This document shows positions 16,632 to 25,465 of a stretch of 41,356 nt of DNA, piece by piece. The first letter of the stretch is position 1, and each line of letters opens with the position of its first letter. Source of the DNA: Lachnospiraceae bacterium (lineage in GTDB: Bacteria > Bacillota > Clostridia > Lachnospirales > Lachnospiraceae); NCBI GenBank assembly GCA_011960625.1, contig BLMJ01000226.1:1-41356 (forward strand), given 5' to 3'. The notes below the pieces were generated by a model. The model was not told the DNA's origin, did no database searches, and saw nothing but the letters and a program-made list of their open reading frames with translations. The position numbers were made by a program, and so were the translations under genes.

Positions 16632-17147
16632 ATGTGGTATGTAATTCAGACACACACAGGCGAGGAGGATAAGCTAGTCGCCATCATAAAACGTATGGTT
16701 CCTAAAGACTGCTATGAGGAATGTTTCTCTATCAAAAGAGAACGGTTTCGGAAAATAGGCGGAAAATACGAGGTCGAGCTGTATCCGTTATTTCCAGCGT
16801 ATGTATTTATAGTAACAGAGGAACCAAAGCGTATGTTTTTAGAATTAAAACGAGTTCCTAAGCTGACCAAACTTCTCGGTGATCAGCAGGACTCGTTTTT
16901 CTGTGTGGATGAGGAGGAGGAGAGATTTTTAAGAAGTGTGCAGGATAAGGAACATGTGGTGAGACGGTCGCTGGTTGAGGTAGATGCACAAGGACAGATT
17001 GTCTGGGCTGACGGTCCAGTGGGAAGATATTTTGACAGAATTGTGAAGCAAAGGCTGCGAAAGAGGTATGTGTGGATTGAACAGGAATTTTTAGGGAAAA
17101 AGAGGGAGATTTATTTGGGGATAAGATTGAAGGAGGATGAGATGTGA
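16632..17147 (+). CDS. loaP: LoaP-type transcription antiterminator (NusG paralog)
   Basis: About 171 residues with the NGN domain MWYVIQTHTGEEDKLVAIIK, the ELYPLFPAYVFI core typical of NusG-family NGN domains (PLFPGYVF), and a C-terminal KOW domain (ADGPVGRYFDRIVKQ). LoaP proteins act on RNA polymerase to override termination in long biosynthetic operons. ATG 16632 is chosen because the SD GAGGTGA (16620-16626) is 5 nt away; the upstream GTG at 16623 lies within that SD. The gene is directly ahead of the promoter-poor 14-kb glycan operon that starts at 17178, which is the expected arrangement for its target. Confidence 0.88.
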   Translation: MWYVIQTHTGEEDKLVAIIKRMVPKDCYEECFSIKRERFRKIGGKYEVELYPLFPAYVFIVTEEPKRMFLELKRVPKLTKLLGDQQDSFFCVDEEEERFLRSVQDKEHVVRRSLVEVDAQGQIVWADGPVGRYFDRIVKQRLRKRYVWIEQEFLGKKREIYLGIRLKEDEM

Positions 17148-17177
17148 AGAGATATGGGAAATGGGAGGCAATTTAAA

Positions 17178-18437
17178 ATGGGAGAGAAGGTTAGTCCATT
17201 TGAACCGAAGATTTGGCTTAGTTCACCGACGATGCATGGACCAGAGCTAGAGTATATGAAGAAAGCTTATGAGACGAACTGGATGTCAACAGTAGGGGAA
17301 AACATTAATGAAGCAGAACGTTTGGTCTGTGAAAAGATTGGCTGTAGATATGCAGTTGCATTGTCGTCCGGAACGGCTGCTTTACATATGGCAGTAAAGC
17401 TTGCAGGAGTAAAAACAGGAGAGAGGGTATTTTGCTCGGATTTGACATTTGACGCTACGGTGAATCCGGTGGTATATGAAGGCGGAGTTCCGGTATTTAT
17501 CGATACGGAATACGATACATGGAATATGGACCCTATAGCGCTGACGAAGGCTTTTGAAATTTATCCAGAGGTAAAGGTAGTGGTGATTGCACATTTGTAT
17601 GGGACTCCAGGAAAAATGGACGAATTGAAGAAGGTCTGCCGGCAGCATGGGGCGGTAATCATTGAGGATGCGGCAGAATCTTTTGGCGCTGCTTATAAAG
17701 GAGTGCAGACGGGCAAGTTTGGCGTTTATAGTTGTATCTCGTTTAACGGTAATAAGATTATCACAGGCTCTTCTGGCGGGATGTTATTGACGGATAATGA
17801 GGAGGCGGCAAATAAAGTGCGGAAATGGTCTACGCAGGCAAGAGAAAACGCGCCTTGGTATCAGCATGAGGAGTTGGGATACAATTATCGGATGAGCAAT
17901 GTAATTGCGGGAGTAGTCAGAGGGCAGCTTCCATATTTAAAGGAGCATATTGCACAGAAGAAGCGAATTTATAAGAGATATGAAGAAGGTTTAAAAGGAT
18001 TGCCGGTTGTAATGAATCCTTACGATAAAGAAAACAGTGAACCCAATTACTGGCTGTCCTGTCTTCTAATCGAGCCGGAAGCAATGTGTAAACAGATTCG
18101 AGGGGAACAAGAAGCAATCTATATCCGTGAGAACAAAAAGAGTTGTCCCACAGAGATTCTTGAGCAGCTATCAAAATATAATATCGAGGGGCGGCCCATA
18201 TGGAAACCGATGCATATGCAGCCAATCTATCGAATGAATGGATTCGTTACCCGTGAAGGAAACGGGAGGGCAAAAACAAACGCTTATGCAGAAGGCGGTG
18301 CTGTTGGCAAGGATGGGAGAGCATTAGATGTGGGAATGGATATTTTTCAGAGAGGTTTGTGTTTGCCTAGCGATAACAAGATGACGGCAAAGCAGCAAGA
18401 TAAAGTGATTGGCGTGATAAGGAGTTGTTTTGAATAG
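17178..18437 (+). CDS. DegT/DnrJ/EryC1/StrS family sugar aminotransferase
   Basis: A 419-residue PLP enzyme of fold type I. Visible are SSGTAALHMAVKLAG (cofactor phosphate loop), EDAAESFGA (PLP ring Asp) and SFNGNKIITGSSGGML with the Schiff-base lysine K193. It would put an amino group on a 4-keto or 3-keto nucleotide sugar in the cytoplasm. ATG 17178 is 9 nt after the SD GGGAGG; ATG 17154 has only a weak SD. The coupled sugar-phosphate transferase gene overlaps its end by 8 bp, so its product is probably the first, amino-bearing sugar of the repeat unit, as in bacillosamine-type pathways. No dehydratase for making the keto sugar is in the window. Confidence 0.9.
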   Translation: MGEKVSPFEPKIWLSSPTMHGPELEYMKKAYETNWMSTVGENINEAERLVCEKIGCRYAVALSSGTAALHMAVKLAGVKTGERVFCSDLTFDATVNPVVYEGGVPVFIDTEYDTWNMDPIALTKAFEIYPEVKVVVIAHLYGTPGKMDELKKVCRQHGAVIIEDAAESFGAAYKGVQTGKFGVYSCISFNGNKIITGSSGGMLLTDNEEAANKVRKWSTQARENAPWYQHEELGYNYRMSNVIAGVVRGQLPYLKEHIAQKKRIYKRYEEGLKGLPVVMNPYDKENSEPNYWLSCLLIEPEAMCKQIRGEQEAIYIRENKKSCPTEILEQLSKYNIEGRPIWKPMHMQPIYRMNGFVTREGNGRAKTNAYAEGGAVGKDGRALDVGMDIFQRGLCLPSDNKMTAKQQDKVIGVIRSCFE

Positions 18438-19161
18438 AAAGCAAGGAATTTACGAGAAATATATAAAAAGGATACTGGATATCGTGTGTTCACTTTTGGC
18501 AATCCTATCCTTTAGTTGGCTGTATCTGCTTGTGTCTATTCTTGTGAAAATTAAATTGGGAAGCCCAGTTTTATTTAAACAGCCGCGGCCTGGCATGATT
18601 GAACCAAGTACAGGGAAAGAAAAGATTTTTAATATGTATAAGTTTCGGACAATGACAGAGCAAAGGGACGAAGAAGGAAATTTACTTCCTGATGAGAGAA
18701 GGCTTACGAAATTTGGTTCTTGGCTGCGCGCAACCTCTTTGGACGAGCTTCCAGAGACTTTTAACATACTAAAAGGCGATATGAGTGTTGTAGGTCCCAG
18801 ACCACAGTTAGTACGCGATATGGTTTTTATGACGGAGGAACAGCGAATGAGACATACGGTAAAGCCGGGCTTATCTGGATTGGCCCAGGTGAATGGGAGA
18901 AATGCAATTGGTTGGGAAGAAAAGCTGAAGTGGGATCTTAGATATATTGAAAATATTAGTTTTTTGAGGGATCTGAAAATTATTCTAATGACGGTTTTAA
19001 AAGCATTTATAAAAAGAGAAGGAATTACAGAAGAAAATATGGCGACTGCAGAAGATTTTGGGGATTACCTGCTTCGCAGCCATTGTGTAAGTAAAGAAGT
19101 ATATGATGAAAAGCAAGAATTGGCAAAGCGTATTATAGAGGGATGGAATGGAAAAATATAG
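18430..19161 (+). CDS. Initiating sugar-phosphate transferase (PglC/EpsL-like polyprenyl-phosphate glycosyl-1-phosphotransferase)
   Basis: A 243-residue monotopic membrane enzyme: N-terminal re-entrant helix (about residues 11-38), FKQPRPGM, FNMYKFRTM, SLDELPETFNILKGDMSVVGPRPQL and VKPGLSGLAQVNGRN. These are the full set of bacterial sugar transferase motifs, including the catalytic Asp-Glu pair. It moves a sugar-1-phosphate, likely the amino sugar made by the preceding gene, onto undecaprenyl phosphate and so starts each repeat unit. The small size fits the PglC-like class without the WcaJ N-terminal membrane domain. The TTG start has the SD AAGGAG at 5 nt. Confidence 0.93.
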   Translation: MNRKQGIYEKYIKRILDIVCSLLAILSFSWLYLLVSILVKIKLGSPVLFKQPRPGMIEPSTGKEKIFNMYKFRTMTEQRDEEGNLLPDERRLTKFGSWLRATSLDELPETFNILKGDMSVVGPRPQLVRDMVFMTEEQRMRHTVKPGLSGLAQVNGRNAIGWEEKLKWDLRYIENISFLRDLKIILMTVLKAFIKREGITEENMATAEDFGDYLLRSHCVSKEVYDEKQELAKRIIEGWNGKI

Positions 19162-19987
19162 TGTGTTAATGTCCTTATATAAAAAAGAAAAACCAGAATA
19201 TTTAAGAACCGCATTAGATAGTATGATTAATCAGACTGTCAAGCCAGATGAAATTATCCTTGTTGAAGATGGTCCTCTGACAGACGAATTATACCATGTA
19301 TTAAAAGAGTATGGAGAGCACTTGACTCGAGTTGTCAATGAAAAAAATATGGGTTTGGGTTTGTCTTTGGCAAAAGGGTTGGTTTTATGTAGAAATGAAT
19401 TGGTTGCAAGAATGGACACAGACGACATTTCTATAAGTAACAGATGTGAAATGCAGATAAAATATTTTGAAGAAAATAAAGATAAGGCGATTGTGGGAGG
19501 ACAGATTGCAGAGTTTATTGGAGATGCTTCAAAAGTTGTTGGAATAAGAGAGGTTCCCTGTAAAGACGAAAAGATAAGAGAGTATATTAAAAAAAGATGT
19601 CCGTTTAACCATATGTCGGTAATGTTCAGAAAGTCTGATGTTCTTGAAGCAGGGAATTATCAGAATTTTTTTTGTAATGAAGACTATTATTTATGGATAA
19701 CAATGGCGCTTATGGGGAAAAAATTTGCCAACTTACCTGAGATATTGGTGAAGGTTAGAGTAGGAAACGAAATGTATATGCGCAGGGGAGGGAGAAAGTA
19801 TTATGAAAGTGAGAAGGATATTCAAAAATATATGTTAGAAAATCAGTTGATTAGCAAAGGCAGATTTTTGATCAATATTTTGGAACGATTTGTTGTTCAG
19901 CTTCTTTTACCAAATAGACTTCGCGCATTAGTGTTCAAAAATTTTGCGAGAAATAAGAATGGACGAAAATATGAATGTAATCGATAA
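19148..19987 (+). CDS. Glycosyltransferase family 2
   Basis: A 279-residue GT-A enzyme: YSVLMSLYKKEKPEYLRTAL, NQTVKPDEIILVEDGP, ARMDTDDIS (metal-binding DxD) and FNHMSVMFRKSDVLEAGNY. The pattern resembles beta-glucosyl/galactosyltransferases of capsule clusters that add the second sugar. It overlaps the sugar transferase gene by 14 bp, so the two are probably translationally coupled. Donor and linkage unknown. Confidence 0.88.
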   Translation: MEKYSVLMSLYKKEKPEYLRTALDSMINQTVKPDEIILVEDGPLTDELYHVLKEYGEHLTRVVNEKNMGLGLSLAKGLVLCRNELVARMDTDDISISNRCEMQIKYFEENKDKAIVGGQIAEFIGDASKVVGIREVPCKDEKIREYIKKRCPFNHMSVMFRKSDVLEAGNYQNFFCNEDYYLWITMALMGKKFANLPEILVKVRVGNEMYMRRGGRKYYESEKDIQKYMLENQLISKGRFLINILERFVVQLLLPNRLRALVFKNFARNKNGRKYECNR

Positions 19988-21407
19988 GAACATGGCTGCT
20001 ATCTATGGATTGGAACAAAACCAACAATATGAGGTAAAGAGTATAGATCCATTATTGTTATTAAGTTCTGACCGTTTAGATATAGCTGCAAAAATTATTT
20101 ATTTAAAATACAGCGGAGAAAAATTTGCTGAGGAACTATATAAGAAGCATATTAAAGCTGTGACAAAATACTCTATTGTGGAGATGGGAAATAGAAGTAA
20201 AAATGGATATAGAGCATATATGGATTCCTTTGAAAAGCTAAATGAAAGTATAACAGCGGAAGGATATTTAGAAAGCTGTATCCCTATTCCAGTCAATATA
20301 GAGGGGATTCCCTTAGACGGCGGTCACAGAATTGCAAGTGCAATAGTTAACAAGAAAAATGTGAATATTGTTTATCTGCCAGTCCGCAATTCGGATATCT
20401 TCGATTATAGGTATTTTCAAAAATATGATATGGCTGGAGGCTTTCTGGATATGATCATGCAAGAATATATTTATCTCAAGAAAGATATATTTATGGTTAA
20501 TATCTGGCCGATAGCTTCTCATAAAAAAGAAGAGATTGAAAAGAGATTAAAGTTATTTGGTGATATCGTATATGAAAAGGAAATCCCAATTACATATAAT
20601 GGTATGTTTAATTATATGCATCAAATATATGGTAAGGATGCCTGGGTAGGCACGATAAAAAATGATTTTGGCGGAACGTATCGAAAAGTAGAACCCTGTT
20701 TTAGCAATGAGAGTCCTCTTTGCCTAATCGTTTTTGAAAAAAAATCAGAGAAATCAATCCTTGATATAAAAGAGGACTTAAGGAGTTTCTTTCATATGGG
20801 AAAACATTCCTTACACATTAATGATACGAAAGAAGAAGCAATAGAAATAGCCAATATTCTATGTAATGAAAATTCTATTCATTTTTTAAATTATGGAAAT
20901 CCACTAAAGTACAAGAGATGGTATAAAAGTTTTTTGAATAGAAAAAATGAGCTTAAGCAAGCTTGCGCAGTGACAAGCAGCTCTGTTCTGGCATTATATG
21001 GAATCAGAGAAGCAAACGATTGGGATATCGTAGGAAATGGAAATGCAATAGTTGACAGTCATAATGAATGGATTTCAATGTATGGAAAAACATTGACGGA
21101 ATTGCTGTATGATTCCAGAAATTATCTTGTATATCATAAAGTTAAATTTCTAAGTTTAGACAATGTATACACTTTCAAAAGTGTGAGAAACGAAGGAAAA
21201 GATCAAGATGATTTGCGATTAATAGAAGTATTTCGAAATGAGTGTTCCGGTAATATTAGAATGTCATCGCTGGTTAAAAAGAAGCTAATTGAGACCAAAA
21301 GAAGATTCATATCTATATTGCAGGGAAATATAATTAGACTCGCGCATTTAACACATACTTACTACTTGCTGCGTAGAATTTATCATTTTTTCATTAAAGA
21401 GGCGTAG
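19959..21407 (+). CDS. Unknown protein with ParB/sulfiredoxin-like motif and nucleotidyltransferase-like region
   Basis: I do not recognise a named family for this 482-residue protein. The N-terminal third has PIPVNIEGIPLDGGHRIASA, with D120-GGH123-R124, the motif of the ParB/sulfiredoxin fold that also occurs in small-molecule kinases such as SerK and SbnI. A middle region has FHMGKHSLHINDTKEEAIEI. The C-terminal part has SSSVLALYGIREANDWDIV (D354, D356), resembling the Ser/Gly-plus-DxD motif of nucleotidyltransferase folds. It is soluble and overlaps the preceding GT2 gene by about 29 bp. The start is uncertain (ATG 19959 or 19971, both with weak SD). A metabolite kinase/nucleotidyltransferase that makes an unusual glycan precursor is a reasonable but unproven guess. 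Confidence 0.55.
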   Translation: MDENMNVIDKNMAAIYGLEQNQQYEVKSIDPLLLLSSDRLDIAAKIIYLKYSGEKFAEELYKKHIKAVTKYSIVEMGNRSKNGYRAYMDSFEKLNESITAEGYLESCIPIPVNIEGIPLDGGHRIASAIVNKKNVNIVYLPVRNSDIFDYRYFQKYDMAGGFLDMIMQEYIYLKKDIFMVNIWPIASHKKEEIEKRLKLFGDIVYEKEIPITYNGMFNYMHQIYGKDAWVGTIKNDFGGTYRKVEPCFSNESPLCLIVFEKKSEKSILDIKEDLRSFFHMGKHSLHINDTKEEAIEIANILCNENSIHFLNYGNPLKYKRWYKSFLNRKNELKQACAVTSSSVLALYGIREANDWDIVGNGNAIVDSHNEWISMYGKTLTELLYDSRNYLVYHKVKFLSLDNVYTFKSVRNEGKDQDDLRLIEVFRNECSGNIRMSSLVKKKLIETKRRFISILQGNIIRLAHLTHTYYLLRRIYHFFIKEA

Positions 21408-21409
21408 GT

Positions 21410-22327
21410 ATGTATGGGGATAATCGTATGGAAAATATTGTCATCCGAATGAGAGGCGGACTGGGAAACCAGTTATTTCAACTGGCATATGGAATCTATC
21501 TAAAAAAATACATATATAAGGAAGCCAGAATAGTTTTAGATATCCGAGAATATGACCAATATAAAATTCGAGATTTTGAATTGTACAATTATGCCGAAGG
21601 AAAAGAACTTATTTTATACCAGAAAAAATCATATGTCTATGATATGTCGAGAAAACTTTGGCATTTAATCAGTTATCTGTATAGAAAACAAAATGGAATA
21701 GAATTGGAAGCGTGCAGTAGTTACATGCAAAAAATGGGCTTCATATATACGACACATCTTGCCTATCCACTAAAGGAAAAAAGTAAAAGAAAGAATTGTT
21801 ATGTATATGGTTATTTTCAGGATGTTAAGATGGTTGATACAGTTCGCCGTGAAATAGAAAGGTTTATTGAATCATACGGCAACGTATCTCCGACTGCAAG
21901 ATGCATGATTGATGGGATAAAACAAAATAAGCATAGTATCGCCATAAGTATGCGTTTGGGAAAAGATTTTATAATTGCAGGCCAGCCGATAAGTAAAGAT
22001 AATTTTTATTATGAAGCAGTAAAAAAAATTATTAATCCAGAGTCCATTTTATATGTTTTCAGTGATAGCTTTGAGCAGGCTAAAAAGTATGATTTTGGAG
22101 TTAAGAATAAAATCGTGTATGTAGAGCAATGTAATCACTATGAACAAATATTGATTATGAAGGAGTGTAAAGATTTTGTGATTTCCAATAGCTCTTTCGC
22201 TTGGTGGGGAGCGTATTTGTCAAACAATACTAAAAAAACGGTTATTGTACCTCCCATATGGATGAACGGAGTTAGAACCATAAAAGATACACGATATTAT
22301 GAGAACATGTCTATATTAGAATATTAA
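21410..22327 (+). CDS. GT11 family glycosyltransferase (alpha-1,2-fucosyltransferase-like)
   Basis: A 305-residue GT-B protein with RGGLGNQLFQLAYG at the N-terminus, YGYFQ, FSDSFEQA and SNSSFAWWGAYL near the C-terminus, all GT11 motifs. The donor-binding motif, normally HxRxGD, reads SMRLGKD here, so the donor preference could differ from GDP-fucose. Two starts are possible: ATG 21410 with AAAGAGG 7 nt upstream, or ATG 21428 with GGGGA 7 nt upstream, which would place the start nearer the GGLGNQ motif as is usual in the family. No GDP-fucose synthesis genes are in the window. Confidence 0.82.
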   Translation: MYGDNRMENIVIRMRGGLGNQLFQLAYGIYLKKYIYKEARIVLDIREYDQYKIRDFELYNYAEGKELILYQKKSYVYDMSRKLWHLISYLYRKQNGIELEACSSYMQKMGFIYTTHLAYPLKEKSKRKNCYVYGYFQDVKMVDTVRREIERFIESYGNVSPTARCMIDGIKQNKHSIAISMRLGKDFIIAGQPISKDNFYYEAVKKIINPESILYVFSDSFEQAKKYDFGVKNKIVYVEQCNHYEQILIMKECKDFVISNSSFAWWGAYLSNNTKKTVIVPPIWMNGVRTIKDTRYYENMSILEY

Positions 22328-22337
22328 AGGTAAGAAA

Positions 22338-23114
22338 ATGAAATTTGCATGCGGTATAGTGCTTTACAAGCCTTCATTAGAAAATATAAAGCATATGAAG
22401 ATGATATTCAGCCAGTTTGAAAATATATTGATATATGAAAATTCAAATTATGAATACCAAAACTATTTTGAAGAGAATGAAAATGTAACCTATATCTGTA
22501 CAGGTAAAAATAATGGGTTAGCAGCAGCATATAATTGTTTTTTGATTCTGAGCAGAAAATTAGGAATAGATATTTTATGCTTATTAGATCAAGATAGTAT
22601 GATGACAGTAGACAATATAATAAAAATGAAAGATTTTATTGCCAGAAATAGCAGCGAAAACATAGTTGTTTTTGCACCAAGGCTAAGAGGAACACGAGGA
22701 AAGAATTGGGTTATTAATAGTAACTCTTTTTTGAATATACACGCTGTCAATGAGAAGGCTTTAAAATATGATGAAGCGTATTTTTTAGATCGCTTAGACG
22801 CTGATTTTTGCAAACAGATTATAGATAAAGGGCTGCGTATAAAGTGCAATGAGGAGCTATTGGTAGAGCATAGAATTGGATATGGTAAAAACAACGAACA
22901 CTCTGCTGTTAGACATTATTACATGTTTCGAAACAGAATATATTTTAATTATAAATTTTATTCTAAATTAAAAGCTGCAGGTTTAACGCTATTGCAGTCA
23001 TTCAAACATTTAGCTTCCATAATTTTATTCGAGACGGATAGAAAAAACAAAATTGCTGCATGTCTTGATGGAATAAGGGATTATAAAAGAATGGGGAAGA
23101 AGGATGCTAGTTAA
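22338..23114 (+). CDS. GT2, rhamnosyltransferase-like
   Basis: A 258-residue protein: ACGIVLYKPSLENIKHM, NNGLAAAYN and LCLLDQDSMM, the last matching the LDQDS signature of bacterial rhamnosyltransferases of the RfbF type. HRIGYG and VRHYYMFRN in the C-terminal half are also usual for that group. It would add a deoxyhexose, probably rhamnose, to the lipid-linked repeat unit. It ends 11 bp inside the next GT2 gene. Confidence 0.85.
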   Translation: MKFACGIVLYKPSLENIKHMKMIFSQFENILIYENSNYEYQNYFEENENVTYICTGKNNGLAAAYNCFLILSRKLGIDILCLLDQDSMMTVDNIIKMKDFIARNSSENIVVFAPRLRGTRGKNWVINSNSFLNIHAVNEKALKYDEAYFLDRLDADFCKQIIDKGLRIKCNEELLVEHRIGYGKNNEHSAVRHYYMFRNRIYFNYKFYSKLKAAGLTLLQSFKHLASIILFETDRKNKIAACLDGIRDYKRMGKKDAS

Positions 23115-24165
23115 CCAGGATACTAAAATTTCGGTAATTGTTCCTATATATAATGTAGAAAAATATGTAGAAGAATGTATTCATTCTATTTTGGGTCAAA
23201 CATACAAAAATCTAGAGATAATATTGATTGATGACGGTTCTACAGATTCTAGCGGTATATTATGTGAACAACTGGAGAAAAAAGATGCAAGAGTGATATT
23301 GATTCGTACAACGAATAAAGGCGTTTCTGCTGCACGAAATATAGGAATTAAAAAAGCGTCTGGAAAATTTATATTATTTGTGGATAGCGATGACTATTTG
23401 CTGAAAAATTCGATAGAAAATATGGCTGCTTCATCAAGAGAGGTTGATTTAGTGGTTGGCGCCATTATCTATAGAAACGATTATAAAGTATTTAAGAGGA
23501 ATCAATTTTTTCTGAATAATCAATTAAAGGATGAGACTACAGAGGTTATGTTAATCGAAGAATATTTACACTGTATGAGTAAAAATATGACAGATCCATA
23601 TTTTGGGGCGCCCTATTGTAAACTCTTTAAGGCGTCAATCATAAAGGATAATGGGATCTATTTTGAAGAAGGCGTGGCTTTTGCTGAAGACTTTTGCTTT
23701 AACTTAAAATATTTACAATATGCAGAAAGAATAGGCAAAGTGGATCTGCCTGTGTATGTCTATAGAAAAAATTTGTGCGGTTCTCTATCAAGAGTAAAAT
23801 ATGATTATCACTATATGACAAATAGATGGAAGCATCTGTGTCATGAATATGGCAAATTATATATGAAACATAGTATAGAGGATTGTTATGAGCATGTCGT
23901 AAAAAGAGCATATAGATATGTTTTAAATTCATTGGTTGGAAGAGAGCGAATTGAAAGACAGGAAAAAATATTACGTGAATTTGCAAGCGTAAACCTATGC
24001 TTAAACTGCAAAGAAAACCATAAAATTTTGAATAAAGAGTTTTCTCTCCTAAGGAGCGTGAAATTATGGTTATTATTCTACAACTTAAAGTGTATTTCCG
24101 AAAATACATTAAGAATATTTTACAGAATTATTCAAAAATCTGTATACACATTAAGAAAGGGTTGA
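23104..24165 (+). CDS. Glycosyltransferase family 2 (EpsJ/CpsJ-like)
   Basis: A 353-residue GT-A enzyme of the most common capsule type: ISVIVPIYNVEKYVEECIHS, GQTYKNLEIILIDDGSTDSS, NKGVSAARNIG and LFVDSDDYL (metal-binding DxD). The region after about residue 230 is basic and probably touches the membrane. The gene overlaps its predecessor by 11 bp and uses the SD GAAGAAGG. Donor and linkage unknown. Confidence 0.9.
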   Translation: MLVNQDTKISVIVPIYNVEKYVEECIHSILGQTYKNLEIILIDDGSTDSSGILCEQLEKKDARVILIRTTNKGVSAARNIGIKKASGKFILFVDSDDYLLKNSIENMAASSREVDLVVGAIIYRNDYKVFKRNQFFLNNQLKDETTEVMLIEEYLHCMSKNMTDPYFGAPYCKLFKASIIKDNGIYFEEGVAFAEDFCFNLKYLQYAERIGKVDLPVYVYRKNLCGSLSRVKYDYHYMTNRWKHLCHEYGKLYMKHSIEDCYEHVVKRAYRYVLNSLVGRERIERQEKILREFASVNLCLNCKENHKILNKEFSLLRSVKLWLLFYNLKCISENTLRIFYRIIQKSVYTLRKG

Positions 24166-24169
24166 ATTT

Positions 24170-25465
24170 ATGGGTTATATAGGGGTTTTCATCTGTCTGG
24201 GTTTCTTTTTTTTAAATCGGTTGAAAGATTCGAGGATATATAATCCTTTATCCATTATGTCTTTATATTGGTCTATTTTACTATTGCTGTGCTCTCTAAA
24301 TTTGACAGACTCATTTGAAACATCAGATAAGGCATACGCTCTTATAATCCTCGGAGTGATATTTTTTGCTTTCGGATATCTTGCATCTAATAAATATATT
24401 TTTAAATTACGTTCAAAAAGTGAGAATTATTTATACAGTAATAAGTTTAATAATAATGATTTTAATAAGAGTCTTTTTTTCATATTAACGGTAATAGCGT
24501 TAACCAGTAGTATCGCTGTATTTCAAAGTGTTTTAGTCTATTTTCAATCAGGATATGGTTTGTATGATATTCGATACCAATTTATTTCCGAAATTTATGG
24601 AGAAGGATACGCTGATGTATTAAATGTATATATTGTGAAACCAGTAGGATATATAATGACGGTATATAGCGTAACTGCCATCATTAATAAGCAGAAATAT
24701 GCGTATTTACAGTTCTTAATCGCTGTTTTGCTGCTTACCTTGCAGATTGTAAATACAGGCGGAAGATTAGTAATGCTTTTTTTGCTGGTATCCTTACTGT
24801 TTTGCGTATTTTTGTTTCGAGAGAAGCTGCATTTTAGCTTTCGGGAAAAAACTATATTCTTCTTATTAATTACCGGCGTGGTTGGTTCACTCTTCTATGT
24901 TTCAATTGTCCGAGAATCAAATTTAATAGAAAATCTTTATGATTATGCTGTTAGTAGTATTACATTCCTCTCTATTTGTTTGAAAAAATATGATAGTGGA
25001 AAGCTGTTTGCATATACGTATGGCTATTTTTCCTGGTATGGAATTTTGAATGTTCCAGTGAATGTCATGGAGTTTATTACTCGTTTGGATATGTCGACGA
25101 CAGTTAATAATTTAATAAAATTTCTTTCATCACCTACAATGGTTAGTGATCATATTCTCTATAATTGGTTTGCTACAGCTTTTTTCCGTTTTTATGCTGA
25201 TCTAAATTACTGGGGGGTAATCATAAATTCTTTTATTTGGGGATGCATTTGCCGCTATACCTATCGAAATTGGATAAAAGTGCAGAATTTTAGAAATCTT
25301 TTTGTCTATGTAATGGTAACATATGGGATTGTTGTTTCATGTATGACATTTGTATTCTCAGATGTTTCTATGGTTTTATCAATTATTTATATATACATCT
25401 TAACGAACGAAAAATTAAATAAAAACAAAAAAACTTGTCAATTGACGGAAGAAAGAGAAAAATAG
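24170..25465 (+). CDS. Wzy-type oligosaccharide repeat unit polymerase
   Basis: A 431-residue polytopic membrane protein with roughly ten or more hydrophobic segments and a large polar loop near residues 265-330. Sequence is poorly conserved in this class; the call rests on size, topology, the NTGGRLVMLFLL segment and position between glycosyltransferases and a flippase. It would join lipid-linked repeat units on the outer membrane face. A six-G run at 25212-25217 is in frame. Confidence 0.8.
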   Translation: MGYIGVFICLGFFFLNRLKDSRIYNPLSIMSLYWSILLLLCSLNLTDSFETSDKAYALIILGVIFFAFGYLASNKYIFKLRSKSENYLYSNKFNNNDFNKSLFFILTVIALTSSIAVFQSVLVYFQSGYGLYDIRYQFISEIYGEGYADVLNVYIVKPVGYIMTVYSVTAIINKQKYAYLQFLIAVLLLTLQIVNTGGRLVMLFLLVSLLFCVFLFREKLHFSFREKTIFFLLITGVVGSLFYVSIVRESNLIENLYDYAVSSITFLSICLKKYDSGKLFAYTYGYFSWYGILNVPVNVMEFITRLDMSTTVNNLIKFLSSPTMVSDHILYNWFATAFFRFYADLNYWGVIINSFIWGCICRYTYRNWIKVQNFRNLFVYVMVTYGIVVSCMTFVFSDVSMVLSIIYIYILTNEKLNKNKKTCQLTEEREK

